From Sedimentisphaerales bacterium (GTDB lineage: Bacteria > Planctomycetota > Phycisphaerae > Sedimentisphaerales > SG8-4): a stretch of 19,560 nt of DNA. Of the stretch, positions 6,364 through 13,425 are shown in pieces. The notes beneath the pieces are model-generated. The model worked only from the letters and a program-made list of their open reading frames with translations, made no database searches and was not told the origin of the DNA. Within the stretch, counting starts at the first letter, position 1, and each line of letters begins with the position of its first letter. The position numbers and the translations under genes were made by a program. The stretch covers positions 1 through 19,560 of the forward strand of contig JAFGJR010000072.1 in NCBI GenBank assembly GCA_016928975.1, written 5' to 3'.

Positions 6364-8229
6364 TCAATCCAACGGCACGATCCAGAGGTTGCGGAAACTC
6401 ACCTCGTTGCCGTGGTCCTGGAGCAGGATCGGCATGGGTTGCGGGCCTTCGGGCCGGCCGGCACCGGTCTTACGCGGCACCTCGATGTTGTCGTGGATCA
6501 ACACGCCATTTTGGAAGACGGTGATCCGAGCGTTCTCGACCTTCTCGGGCTTGCCGTCCTTATCCGCCCAGCGGGCTGCACGAAAGAGGATGTCGTAGGT
6601 CTGCCACTCGCCGGGTTCTTTGCAGACGTTCTGGTCTGGGGCTTTGAACGTGTAAATGCTGCCGCACTCGTTGTTCTTGGGCTCCAGGCCGTAGGAGTCG
6701 AGGATTTGGACTTCATAGCGCCGCTGAATGTAGATGCCGCTGTTGCCCCGGCCCTGGCCCTGGACCTCCGGCGGCATTTGCGGCGTCTTGAACTCCGCGT
6801 GCATCATGAAGTCACGGAAGTCGCGTTTGGTCATGATACTGCCGGTCTTGGGGACGACCCGGATCACGCCGTCGTCGAACTTCCATCCGATGGGCCCGCC
6901 GCCATCGCGCTGCCACTGCGAAAAGTCTTTGTCGACGAGGACCATCGCCTGCGCGGGCCGGGCTGCTTCGACCTTCACCTGCGGCGGATTTGCGTACTCG
7001 TTCCAGATCCGCTCGATCTGCTCGACGTCGGGCTTGCCCTCGTGCACGTACCAGCGATAGCGGAACACGTGGTCCTCGCCCGGCTTCATCTCCCAGGCGC
7101 CCGCCTGCGAGGGGCAGAAGTTGAAGAAGATGTAGTTGTCGGGCTCCGGCCACAGGCGCATCGGCTCCGGGTGCCGGAAGTTCCCGGGATTACTGAAGAA
7201 CGTCACGCCTTCCCACTGGTCGCCAGCCTTACCGTAGCAATCGCACCAGCGGGCGCGGGTGGCGTGGCCATCCTTGCGGGTCTTGCCCTCGCTGGTCAGG
7301 TAGTCGCCGTTGGCGCCCTTCCACTGGCGGGGCGCCCGGTATCCAAACCCGCTGTAATGGTACTCCTCCTGGATCAGAGGCTGGTCGGCAACGCAACGCT
7401 GCGTGGATTGGAAATCGACGAGCCAGTAGCCTTTCTCGCGCCCGCCCATGTTGTAGACGCGAACGTCCCAGATTTCCTTGAGAATCGTCTGCTCGCCCTT
7501 GGAGGTCTGGAGGGCGATATGGTCCTGCTCCGACTGGAAGCCGCCATAGACCGGGCCGGTCGTCGTGGACACGTACCTCGAGAAGCGGACGGTCCCGGTG
7601 CCGTCGCCGACGTTCCAGAAATCGACCATCTTGCCCTCGAAGGTCGTATGCGTCCACGGCATCCAGATGCCCATGTGGTGGAGGTGGTCCGGCGGATTGA
7701 TGTCGGTCAGCACCGTCCCCTTGGGCGACCACAAAGGATGGATGAACGCACTATGGTCATACAGCGGCAGCTTCGACTCAGGGACCCTGCCCACGCCCTT
7801 CGGGGCGGGAGACGCCGCATGGTGGTACTCCATCACCTTAGCGTCGCCGACGCTGATCTCCAGAACCTTCTCGTCTTTGGTGGCGCTGACCACCCGCTGC
7901 GCCGGAGCAGACCCGGCGACCAGCTCGTAGGCCCTCGTCTGCCCGGCCGGCAATGTTCCCGAGAGGATCCAGTGCAGTCTCGGCGTCGCGCCCTGCTCGA
8001 TCTGCGCCGGCACTGTCACGCGATCGCTCCCCCGAACCTCCTGCAACGAAAGCGCCTGACCTGCCACCGCCTGCGGAACCGTCGCCAGTGGAACCGACAT
8101 CGGCGCATCCGTCGCGGCGTGCGTCCCCGCCTCGACGGTAATCGTCGCCAGCGGCTCAGCACAGAAACCCGTGCCGCAGAGAATCACCAGGGAAATGCCG
8201 ATCGCAAGAGCTGCCAGACGTGCACACAT
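6364..8229 (-). CDS. Exported DUF6807 (PmoA-like) and DUF1080 (3-keto-disaccharide hydrolase-like) fusion
   Basis: A 621-residue exported protein. Residues 1-24 are a signal peptide (cleavage probably in GFCA-EP). Residues about 100-410 match the DUF6807 family, often labelled 'PmoA' although unrelated to methane monooxygenase function; HSAFIHPLWSPKG and PPDHLHHMGIWMPW are its hallmarks, with a His cluster that could bind metal. Residues about 425-620 are a DUF1080 jelly-roll domain, recognised by GNSGIYIQRRYEVQILDSYG and the closing VSFRNLWI. DUF1080 proteins are linked to 3-keto-glycoside hydrolysis. The single polypeptide suggests the two domains act on the same substrate. AGGAG sits 7-8 bases before ATG 8229. 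It is first gene of an operon with the GH10 xylanase. Confidence 0.88.
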   Translation of the reverse strand: MCARLAALAIGISLVILCGTGFCAEPLATITVEAGTHAATDAPMSVPLATVPQAVAGQALSLQEVRGSDRVTVPAQIEQGATPRLHWILSGTLPAGQTRAYELVAGSAPAQRVVSATKDEKVLEISVGDAKVMEYHHAASPAPKGVGRVPESKLPLYDHSAFIHPLWSPKGTVLTDINPPDHLHHMGIWMPWTHTTFEGKMVDFWNVGDGTGTVRFSRYVSTTTGPVYGGFQSEQDHIALQTSKGEQTILKEIWDVRVYNMGGREKGYWLVDFQSTQRCVADQPLIQEEYHYSGFGYRAPRQWKGANGDYLTSEGKTRKDGHATRARWCDCYGKAGDQWEGVTFFSNPGNFRHPEPMRLWPEPDNYIFFNFCPSQAGAWEMKPGEDHVFRYRWYVHEGKPDVEQIERIWNEYANPPQVKVEAARPAQAMVLVDKDFSQWQRDGGGPIGWKFDDGVIRVVPKTGSIMTKRDFRDFMMHAEFKTPQMPPEVQGQGRGNSGIYIQRRYEVQILDSYGLEPKNNECGSIYTFKAPDQNVCKEPGEWQTYDILFRAARWADKDGKPEKVENARITVFQNGVLIHDNIEVPRKTGAGRPEGPQPMPILLQDHGNEVSFRNLWIVPLD

Positions 8230-8293
8230 CGCGGTTCTCCTTTCTGAACGAACCCACTACAGGCACCCACCCTCCCCGCCGCTTGAAGTGACA

Positions 8294-8322
8294 ATTGTAC
8301 CTACCGCTCCACTCCACATCAA
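8294..8322 (-). promoter_or_regulatory. Promoter of the DUF6807/DUF1080-GH10 operon
   Basis: On the minus strand TTGATG (8322-8317; 4 of 6) and TACAAT (8299-8294; 5 of 6) are exactly 17 bases apart. A transcript would start near 8287 with a leader of about 58 bases that includes the AGGAG ribosome site. The rest of the 8230-8448 spacer shows nothing further that I can support. Confidence 0.6.
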
Positions 8323-8448
8323 CAAGCAGACCGAGCCACAAACTCGGAGCAGACGCATATCTGGATACTTTTGTTTTTCCTTGTCTCACGCCCGCCAGGT
8401 AGAATCAAATGCGACGGGACGGGAGAAGACGATGAAAGGAGAATACAC

Positions 8449-9045
8449 GTGGGCAGGCAATCTGAATCCGCAGTACCGCGCAAGATGCAGCCTGTGTTCG
8501 ATGAGATCGTTGCGATGACCGATGCTTTTTGCCGGGAGCACCTCAGTGAGGAATACGCGGACGTCTGCCGGCGGCTCACGGCCGCCCTTTGCCGCAAGCG
8601 GCCCTCGCCGCTGCTTCAGGGGCGGTTGCACACCTGGGCTGCGGGGATCATCTGGACGGCCGGATGGATGAACTTCCTCTCCGACCCCAGCCAGACCCCG
8701 CACATGACTCAGAAGGAGTTGGCAGAAAAGATGGGCGTCAGTGCGAGCACCATGACGGCACGAAAGAGGGTTATCGACGATGCTCTCGGCCTGATGCAGT
8801 TGGATCCACGCTACACGCTGAGCAGCCGGATGGCGGAGAATCCGCTCGTCTGGATGATCGAGGTTAATGGCCTCGTCGTGGACGCACGCATGATGCCCTA
8901 CGAAGTCCAGGAGATCGCCTACGAGAAAGGCCTGATCCCGTACATCCCGCCCGACGAGAGACCTGCCGCTGAGCCGCCCAACGACGAAGATGACGAGCCC
9001 AACCCTCTCGGTTTTCCCGAAGAGCCCCACGGCCCGGCGGCGTAA
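8449..9045 (+). CDS. DUF6398-containing protein with helix-turn-helix
   Basis: A 198-residue protein whose residues about 13-168 match the DUF6398 family as I remember it: FDEIVAMTDAFC, a long helical region, the motif RKRPSPLL (49-56), WAAGIIWTAGWMNFLSDPSQTPHM, then a helix-turn-helix-like stretch (about 86-113: MTQKELAEKMGVSASTMTAR), and WMIEVNGLVVDAR. The C-terminal 30 residues are acidic and proline-rich (PNDEDDEPNPL). The start is GTG 8449, because AAAGGAG ends 7 bases before it; upstream in-frame codons lack such a site. Function is unknown. It may bind nucleic acid. It is convergent with rtcB, with 11 bases between the stops. Confidence 0.75.
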   Translation: MGRQSESAVPRKMQPVFDEIVAMTDAFCREHLSEEYADVCRRLTAALCRKRPSPLLQGRLHTWAAGIIWTAGWMNFLSDPSQTPHMTQKELAEKMGVSASTMTARKRVIDDALGLMQLDPRYTLSSRMAENPLVWMIEVNGLVVDARMMPYEVQEIAYEKGLIPYIPPDERPAAEPPNDEDDEPNPLGFPEEPHGPAA

Positions 9046-9056
9046 GGTCAGGATGG

Positions 9057-10487
9057 CTATCCTTTGACGCAGACCAGGGGTTCGAGGCGGGCGACTTTTT
9101 TCGCCAGGCCGGCGGTTTCGGTGGCGTCGACGACCGCCGTGACGTCTTTGTAGGCGCCGGGGGCTTCCTCGGCGATGCCGCGAGCGGAGGCGCCGCGGAT
9201 GAGGATGCCTTTCTGGGCCAGGTGCATGATGATGTCCTTGCCCTTCCAGCGTTTGGTCGCCTGGCTTCGGCTCATGGATCGGCCTGCCCCGTGACAGCAG
9301 GAGCCGAAGGACAAGCTCATCGCTTCGGCTGTGCCGGTGAGGATGTAGGAGGCGGTGCCCATCGTGCCGCCGATGAGGACGGGCTGGCCGACCGGCTGCA
9401 AGTCCTTCGGCAGCGATGGGTCGCCGGGCCCGAAGGCGCGGGTCGCGCCCTTGCGGTGCACGTACAGCTTCTTCTTCTGGCCGTCGATGAGGTGCTCCTC
9501 GACCTTGCACGTATTGTGCGAGACGTCGTAGAGCAGCGTGAGATTCGAGCGCGGGTAGATCTGCGCGAAGGCCTCGCGCGCCAGGTGCATCAGCACCTGC
9601 CGGTTCGCCAGGGCACAGTTGATTCCCGCACACATCGCTCCATAATATTGGCGGCCGACCTCGGAGTGGATCGGCGCGCAGGCCAGCTCCTTCTCCGGCA
9701 GCTCGATGCCTGCTTCTTTGGCCGTCTTGATCATCCTGGCCAGGTAGTCGGTCGCGATCTGGTGGCCCAGGCCGCGAGAGCCGCAGTGGATCATCAGGAG
9801 GATATCGTTGAGAGCGACGCCGAGGACTTCGGCAATATCTTCGCGGTAGACCGCCGTGACCCGTTGGACCTCCAGGTAGTGATTGCCCGAGCCGAGCGTG
9901 CCAATCTCGCTCTCCTGGCGCTGCTTGGCGTGGTCCGAGACATGTCTCGGCTCCGCCCCGGCCATTTTGCCGTTCTCCTCCACGTATGCCAGGTCCGCGC
10001 GGGTCCCGTATCCCTGCTCTACGGCCCACTCCGCGCCGCCCACCAGCATATCGTCGATGTCCGAGGTGGAGGCCTTCACCTTGCCCCGGCTGCCGACGCC
10101 GGCGGGGATGCGCCGGGCCAGCAGGTCGGCCAGTTCCGGCTTGTTGTCCTCGATGTGGTCGGCGGTCAATCCGGTGCGGACGGCCCGCACGCCGCAAGAG
10201 ATGTCGAAGCCGACGCCACCCGCCGAGATCACGCCGCCCTCGTCCGGATCGAACGCCGCGACACCGCCGATGGGAAAGCCATAACCCCAGTGGGCATCGG
10301 GCATCGCGTAGGAGGCCTTCACGATGCCGGGAAGTCCGGCGACGTTGGCCGCCTGTTGAAAAACCGGTTCCTCCATCGCGCGGGCCAGCTCGTCGTCGGC
10401 GTAAACGACCACCGGCACCTGCATCTTGCCGATGGGTGCAATTGTCCACTGTGCGTCACCGCTTCTTTGCAGTCTCTCGGTGTACAT
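9057..10487 (-). CDS. rtcB: RNA-splicing ligase RtcB
   Basis: A 476-residue GTP- and Mn-dependent RNA ligase that joins 2',3'-cyclic-phosphate and 5'-OH ends in tRNA splicing or RNA repair. Active-site residues are present: C98 in FDISCGVR, the histidine of GSGNHYLEV, the histidine of GSRGLGHQ, and the guanylylated-type H399 in SCCHGAGR. Length fits the long archaeal/bacterial form, about 480 residues, rather than the 408-residue E. coli form. The start is ATG 10487 (MYTERLQR), preceded by GGAG at 7 bases; an upstream extension in frame would be repeat-derived sequence. It follows the archease gene by 56 bases on the same strand. Confidence 0.96.
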   Translation of the reverse strand: MYTERLQRSGDAQWTIAPIGKMQVPVVVYADDELARAMEEPVFQQAANVAGLPGIVKASYAMPDAHWGYGFPIGGVAAFDPDEGGVISAGGVGFDISCGVRAVRTGLTADHIEDNKPELADLLARRIPAGVGSRGKVKASTSDIDDMLVGGAEWAVEQGYGTRADLAYVEENGKMAGAEPRHVSDHAKQRQESEIGTLGSGNHYLEVQRVTAVYREDIAEVLGVALNDILLMIHCGSRGLGHQIATDYLARMIKTAKEAGIELPEKELACAPIHSEVGRQYYGAMCAGINCALANRQVLMHLAREAFAQIYPRSNLTLLYDVSHNTCKVEEHLIDGQKKKLYVHRKGATRAFGPGDPSLPKDLQPVGQPVLIGGTMGTASYILTGTAEAMSLSFGSCCHGAGRSMSRSQATKRWKGKDIIMHLAQKGILIRGASARGIAEEAPGAYKDVTAVVDATETAGLAKKVARLEPLVCVKG

Positions 10488-10504
10488 CCTTGTGCTCCAT
10501 CCTT

Positions 10505-10540
10505 CAATAAGACCAATAGGACCTATGGGACACACAGGAC
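10505..10540. repeat. Four degenerate 9-bp tandem repeats between archease and rtcB
   Basis: Read on the plus strand the units are CAATAAGAC, CAATAGGAC, CTATGGGAC and ACACAGGAC, with an invariant final GAC. They fill most of the spacer between the archease stop (10544) and the RtcB start (10487). I recall similar 9-mer tracts in intergenic DNA of Planctomycetota assemblies. The role is unknown. Confidence 0.6.
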
Positions 10541-10543
10541 AGG

Positions 10544-10966
10544 TCAAACGTCCACGATGCACTGGGCGATCCAGTTGCCTTCGTTGTCGCGGCCGACCTC
10601 CAAACCCGCGTAGGTGGCTGCTTTGACCTCGACCGCCGGCTCGTGTTTCGCCACGTCCACCGGCTCACCCCAGGCCTTCGCCTTCAGGCCGCCTTCGACC
10701 AGCTCAATCTCGAACCGGCGGAACAGCATGTTCCGGGCGTCCATCTCGTATAGCAGCGAGCTGAGCCAGGCCATGAAGAGCATCTCGTCGTCGTCCTCGC
10801 GGCAGACGATGTCCACCGCCTGTTTCGGCTCGACCTTCTCCGGATCGGCGATGACGGCGGTCAGCGCCATCGCCGCCTGCGCGAACGCCTCGGCCTTCGT
10901 CGGCGCCACGCCGCGAATCCCGATATCTGATGGGTGCGGAATATGCTCCCAGCGTCCTCGCGTCAT
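10544..10966 (-). CDS. Archease, activator of RtcB
   Basis: A 140-residue archease. The family promotes guanylylation and multiple turnover of RtcB. Hallmarks are the N-terminal HPSDIGIRG (family HxxDxGI/V), the acidic CREDDDEMLFMAWLSSLLY helix, and the C-terminal CIVDV end; the aspartates are the metal ligands of the family. ATG 10966 matches the usual N-terminus, although no strong ribosome site is seen; TTG 10990 would only add an unconserved extension. The archease comes first in the operon, RtcB second. Confidence 0.93.
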   Translation of the reverse strand: MTRGRWEHIPHPSDIGIRGVAPTKAEAFAQAAMALTAVIADPEKVEPKQAVDIVCREDDDEMLFMAWLSSLLYEMDARNMLFRRFEIELVEGGLKAKAWGEPVDVAKHEPAVEVKAATYAGLEVGRDNEGNWIAQCIVDV

Positions 10967-11031
10967 GTGAATACCGAATCCGACACTCAAGTTCAGGAAT
11001 CGGCGCCATCCTACTCGACGGACCCCGCGCA

Positions 11032-11054
11032 GGGAATCAGGATTCCCCGGAATC
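11032..11054. terminator. Overlapping hairpins between the beta-helix gene and archease
   Basis: GGGAATC-AG-GATTCCC (11032-11047) and GATTCC-CC-GGAATC (11041-11054) share the middle arm, so the RNA could switch between two stems. Placed just after the beta-helix stop (11098) on the minus strand, this may end that transcript. There is no U tract, so the call is weak. Confidence 0.35.
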
Positions 11055-11097
11055 GCAGAGCGAACGCCGAGCCGTTCTGTATGGCGTCTTCAGGTCC

Positions 11098-13425
11098 CTA
11101 CTTCGACATGACCTCGGAGGAGTAGCCGGTCTCGTTGCGGCCGGCGGTGTCGCGAGCCATGACACGGAAGCGATGGCGCTGGCCGGCGCGGCCGACCTTG
11201 ACGGTATACTCACGGGATGTCCGCCAGCCGCTGCTGAATCCCGACTCGGTCGTGCACTGGAAGAAGTACTCGACGTCGGACGATTCGTCGATCGCCTCGA
11301 CGGCCTTCATCGTCGCGCAGTAGTCGAAGCTGCCGCCGCCGATGTTGACCTCTCTCGGCTCGATCTCCCACTGCATGGGATCAGGCGTCGGCGCTTGCAG
11401 GTCGAGGGTCACTTCCTTTGAGTAACTGGTCGTATTGTGCCTGGGGGCCTTGTCCCGCGCGCGCACCCGGAAGGAGTAGTGCGCCTTGGGCAGCGGGCCC
11501 ACCTCGTAGGTGCGATTGTCCTGCCAGTTGCTGCTGTAGGCGGGATGCGAGGTACACTCGAACTGGTACTCGACGCCGCTGCTGTCGTTCGCCAGTGTGG
11601 CCACCATGCGGACCGTGCCCGACGACACGCGGTAGGGCTGGACCTCCCAGGTCATCGGGTTCGGCGTCGGAGGAGTCAGGTCCTCCTGCAACGTCTTGGC
11701 CGCGAACCGCTCCGACCACTGCGTCTCCATGCGGTTGCCCCTGTTCCGCGCCTTGACGCGGTACCAGTAGGTCGTGTCGGCCGACAGGTCCTGGTCCTCC
11801 CACTTGGGTTCGACACCGGGCGCGAAGAACAGCCATCCGCTGTTGTATTGAGGATGGAAGAAGTCTTCATAGTAGTACTCGACGCCCGTTCCGTCGGTGG
11901 ACGTGGCGGTCGTGGCCACCATGGCGATCGTGTACGTGCCGGTGGCGTAGGGCTTGACCGCAAAGGTCATCGGGTCCGGCAGGGGCGGGTTGACCGGCGG
12001 CGGGCCGCTGCGCCAGTAGCCGGCGAAGATCGCAAAATCCACGACGTTGACCTTGCCGTCGCGGTTGAGGTCCTCGGCCAGCAGGTTCTCCACGACCGGC
12101 CACTGCTGTCCCAGCCGCATCAGGTCGGATGGACCCACCCAGGCATCACAGTCCAGGTCCGCGACGCTGCCCAGCTCGGACGGCGACATGCTGGCCTGGG
12201 GAGTGCCCCCGTAGGCGCCGAGGTTGATTCGCTGGCCGTGCGGCCACAGCTCCGCCGACCAGTCCGAGGTCGGATAGCCCGCATCGATGCAGCGGCTCGT
12301 GGCGCTGTCGAGCATCCACCACACCTCCGCAGGGTCCCAGCGGCCGGTCCCCGATTTCAGGTGGTAATCGCCGTCCACCCAGAAATCGTCGCCCGGGTCC
12401 GTGGTGCCGTTCGTCTCCCATCGACCGTCCCGGGCGAACAGCGGCGCGGTCATGATATCGCCCACGCCGGTGTTCGAGCCACTGGCGAAATTTCCGCCGG
12501 TGTTCATCCAGAATGCATTGTACGTATTGTTGCACGCGCCGTTGATGCCGCCGCCGAGCGGTGCGCTGTTGAACGCGATGATGTTGTTGCGCACGACCGC
12601 GGAGCACAGGCTCAGCCCGCCGCCCTCGTCGCCGGCGAGGTTGCCGACGATCGTATTGTTGGTGACGGACTTGGAGCAGTTGTACACTCCGCCGCCCTGG
12701 TGACCGGTCTTGTTGCCGGCGATGATGTTGTTGCGCACGTCGCCGGTGGAGTTGGAGATGCCGCCGCCGAACGATTCGGAGGTGTTGCCGGAGATCAGGT
12801 TGCCGGTGATCTGACCGTTGCAGAAGTACAAGCCGCCGGCGAGGGTGTTCTCCGTGATGATATTGTCGAGGATCTGGCCGGCGCAGAAGGCGGCGCCGGC
12901 GCTGTTCTGTGAGATCGTGTTGCCGCGGATGAGGCCTTCGCAGTTGTAGACGCCCTCCTGGCGGTTGGCGACGATGGTGTTGCCGAGGATCGTGGGTGCG
13001 GCGCCGTTCCGGCCGGCGATTCCCGGGCCCTCGCAGTTGCGGATCACGTTCTTTGTGATGGTCGGCGAGGTCCCCAGGCACTGAATGCCGCGACCGGTGA
13101 TCGTGAATCCCTCGAGGATGGACCCGTCGCCTTCATTGAAGTTGAAGGTGACCGTGGCGCCGGAGGTGGCGGTGATCACGGTGGCTTGCACGACGCCCGG
13201 ATCGTCAGGGTTCTCGCTGCGGACCGTGACCGCCCGGCCGTTGAAGGTGATCTGCTCGCGATACGTGCCCGGCTTGACGACGATCACGTCCCCGCGCCAG
13301 GAGTTGTCCAGGGCCGCCTGGATGGTCTTGTATGACGCCGGACCGTCGTCATCGACGGTGATCGTCGTCGCGGAACAAGGAATAACCCCAAGCACGACTG
13401 CCAGTGTTGTGACCCATTTACCCAT
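11098..13425 (-). CDS. Secreted parallel beta-helix protein with internal dockerin-like segment and three Fn3-like repeats
   Basis: A 775-residue exported protein. Residues 1-20 are a signal peptide (MGKWVTTLAVVLGVIPCSA). Residues about 24-400 form a right-handed parallel beta-helix, with SYKTIQAALDNSWRGDVIVV at the N-cap and many NNIIAGN/GNTIVAN rungs, as in pectate-lyase-like or surface proteins. Residues about 415-470 resemble a type I dockerin (ADLDCDAWVGPSDLMRL ... DLNRDGKVNVVDFAIF) with two calcium-loop-like halves. Residues about 480-775 hold three repeats starting PDPMTF, PNPMTW and PDPMQW, each ending in an RVxARD-type strand. ATG 13425 is preferred over 13437, since ATGGGTAA overlaps the stop of the upstream subtilase. 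No catalytic motif is evident. Confidence 0.85.
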   Translation of the reverse strand: MGKWVTTLAVVLGVIPCSATTITVDDDGPASYKTIQAALDNSWRGDVIVVKPGTYREQITFNGRAVTVRSENPDDPGVVQATVITATSGATVTFNFNEGDGSILEGFTITGRGIQCLGTSPTITKNVIRNCEGPGIAGRNGAAPTILGNTIVANRQEGVYNCEGLIRGNTISQNSAGAAFCAGQILDNIITENTLAGGLYFCNGQITGNLISGNTSESFGGGISNSTGDVRNNIIAGNKTGHQGGGVYNCSKSVTNNTIVGNLAGDEGGGLSLCSAVVRNNIIAFNSAPLGGGINGACNNTYNAFWMNTGGNFASGSNTGVGDIMTAPLFARDGRWETNGTTDPGDDFWVDGDYHLKSGTGRWDPAEVWWMLDSATSRCIDAGYPTSDWSAELWPHGQRINLGAYGGTPQASMSPSELGSVADLDCDAWVGPSDLMRLGQQWPVVENLLAEDLNRDGKVNVVDFAIFAGYWRSGPPPVNPPLPDPMTFAVKPYATGTYTIAMVATTATSTDGTGVEYYYEDFFHPQYNSGWLFFAPGVEPKWEDQDLSADTTYWYRVKARNRGNRMETQWSERFAAKTLQEDLTPPTPNPMTWEVQPYRVSSGTVRMVATLANDSSGVEYQFECTSHPAYSSNWQDNRTYEVGPLPKAHYSFRVRARDKAPRHNTTSYSKEVTLDLQAPTPDPMQWEIEPREVNIGGGSFDYCATMKAVEAIDESSDVEYFFQCTTESGFSSGWRTSREYTVKVGRAGQRHRFRVMARDTAGRNETGYSSEVMSK

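Noticed and set aside
5363..6598. 411-codon plus-strand frame opposite the GH10 gene
   Set aside because: It runs across two minus-strand genes and their spacer and shows no domain; the GH10 catalytic motifs are clear on the minus strand.
6412..8247. 611-codon plus-strand open frame opposite the DUF6807/DUF1080 gene
   Set aside because: It is an antisense shadow of a high-GC gene: its translation has no recognisable domain, while the minus strand has a signal peptide, two known domains, a ribosome site and a promoter.
10505..10540. CRISPR-like array
   Set aside because: The units are 9 bp, degenerate and directly adjacent, with no spacers and no cas genes in the window.
8386..10613. Long open frames overlapping rtcB in other frames and on the other strand
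   Set aside because: Arginine/glycine-rich or low-complexity translations typical of shadow frames; RtcB is unambiguous in its own frame.
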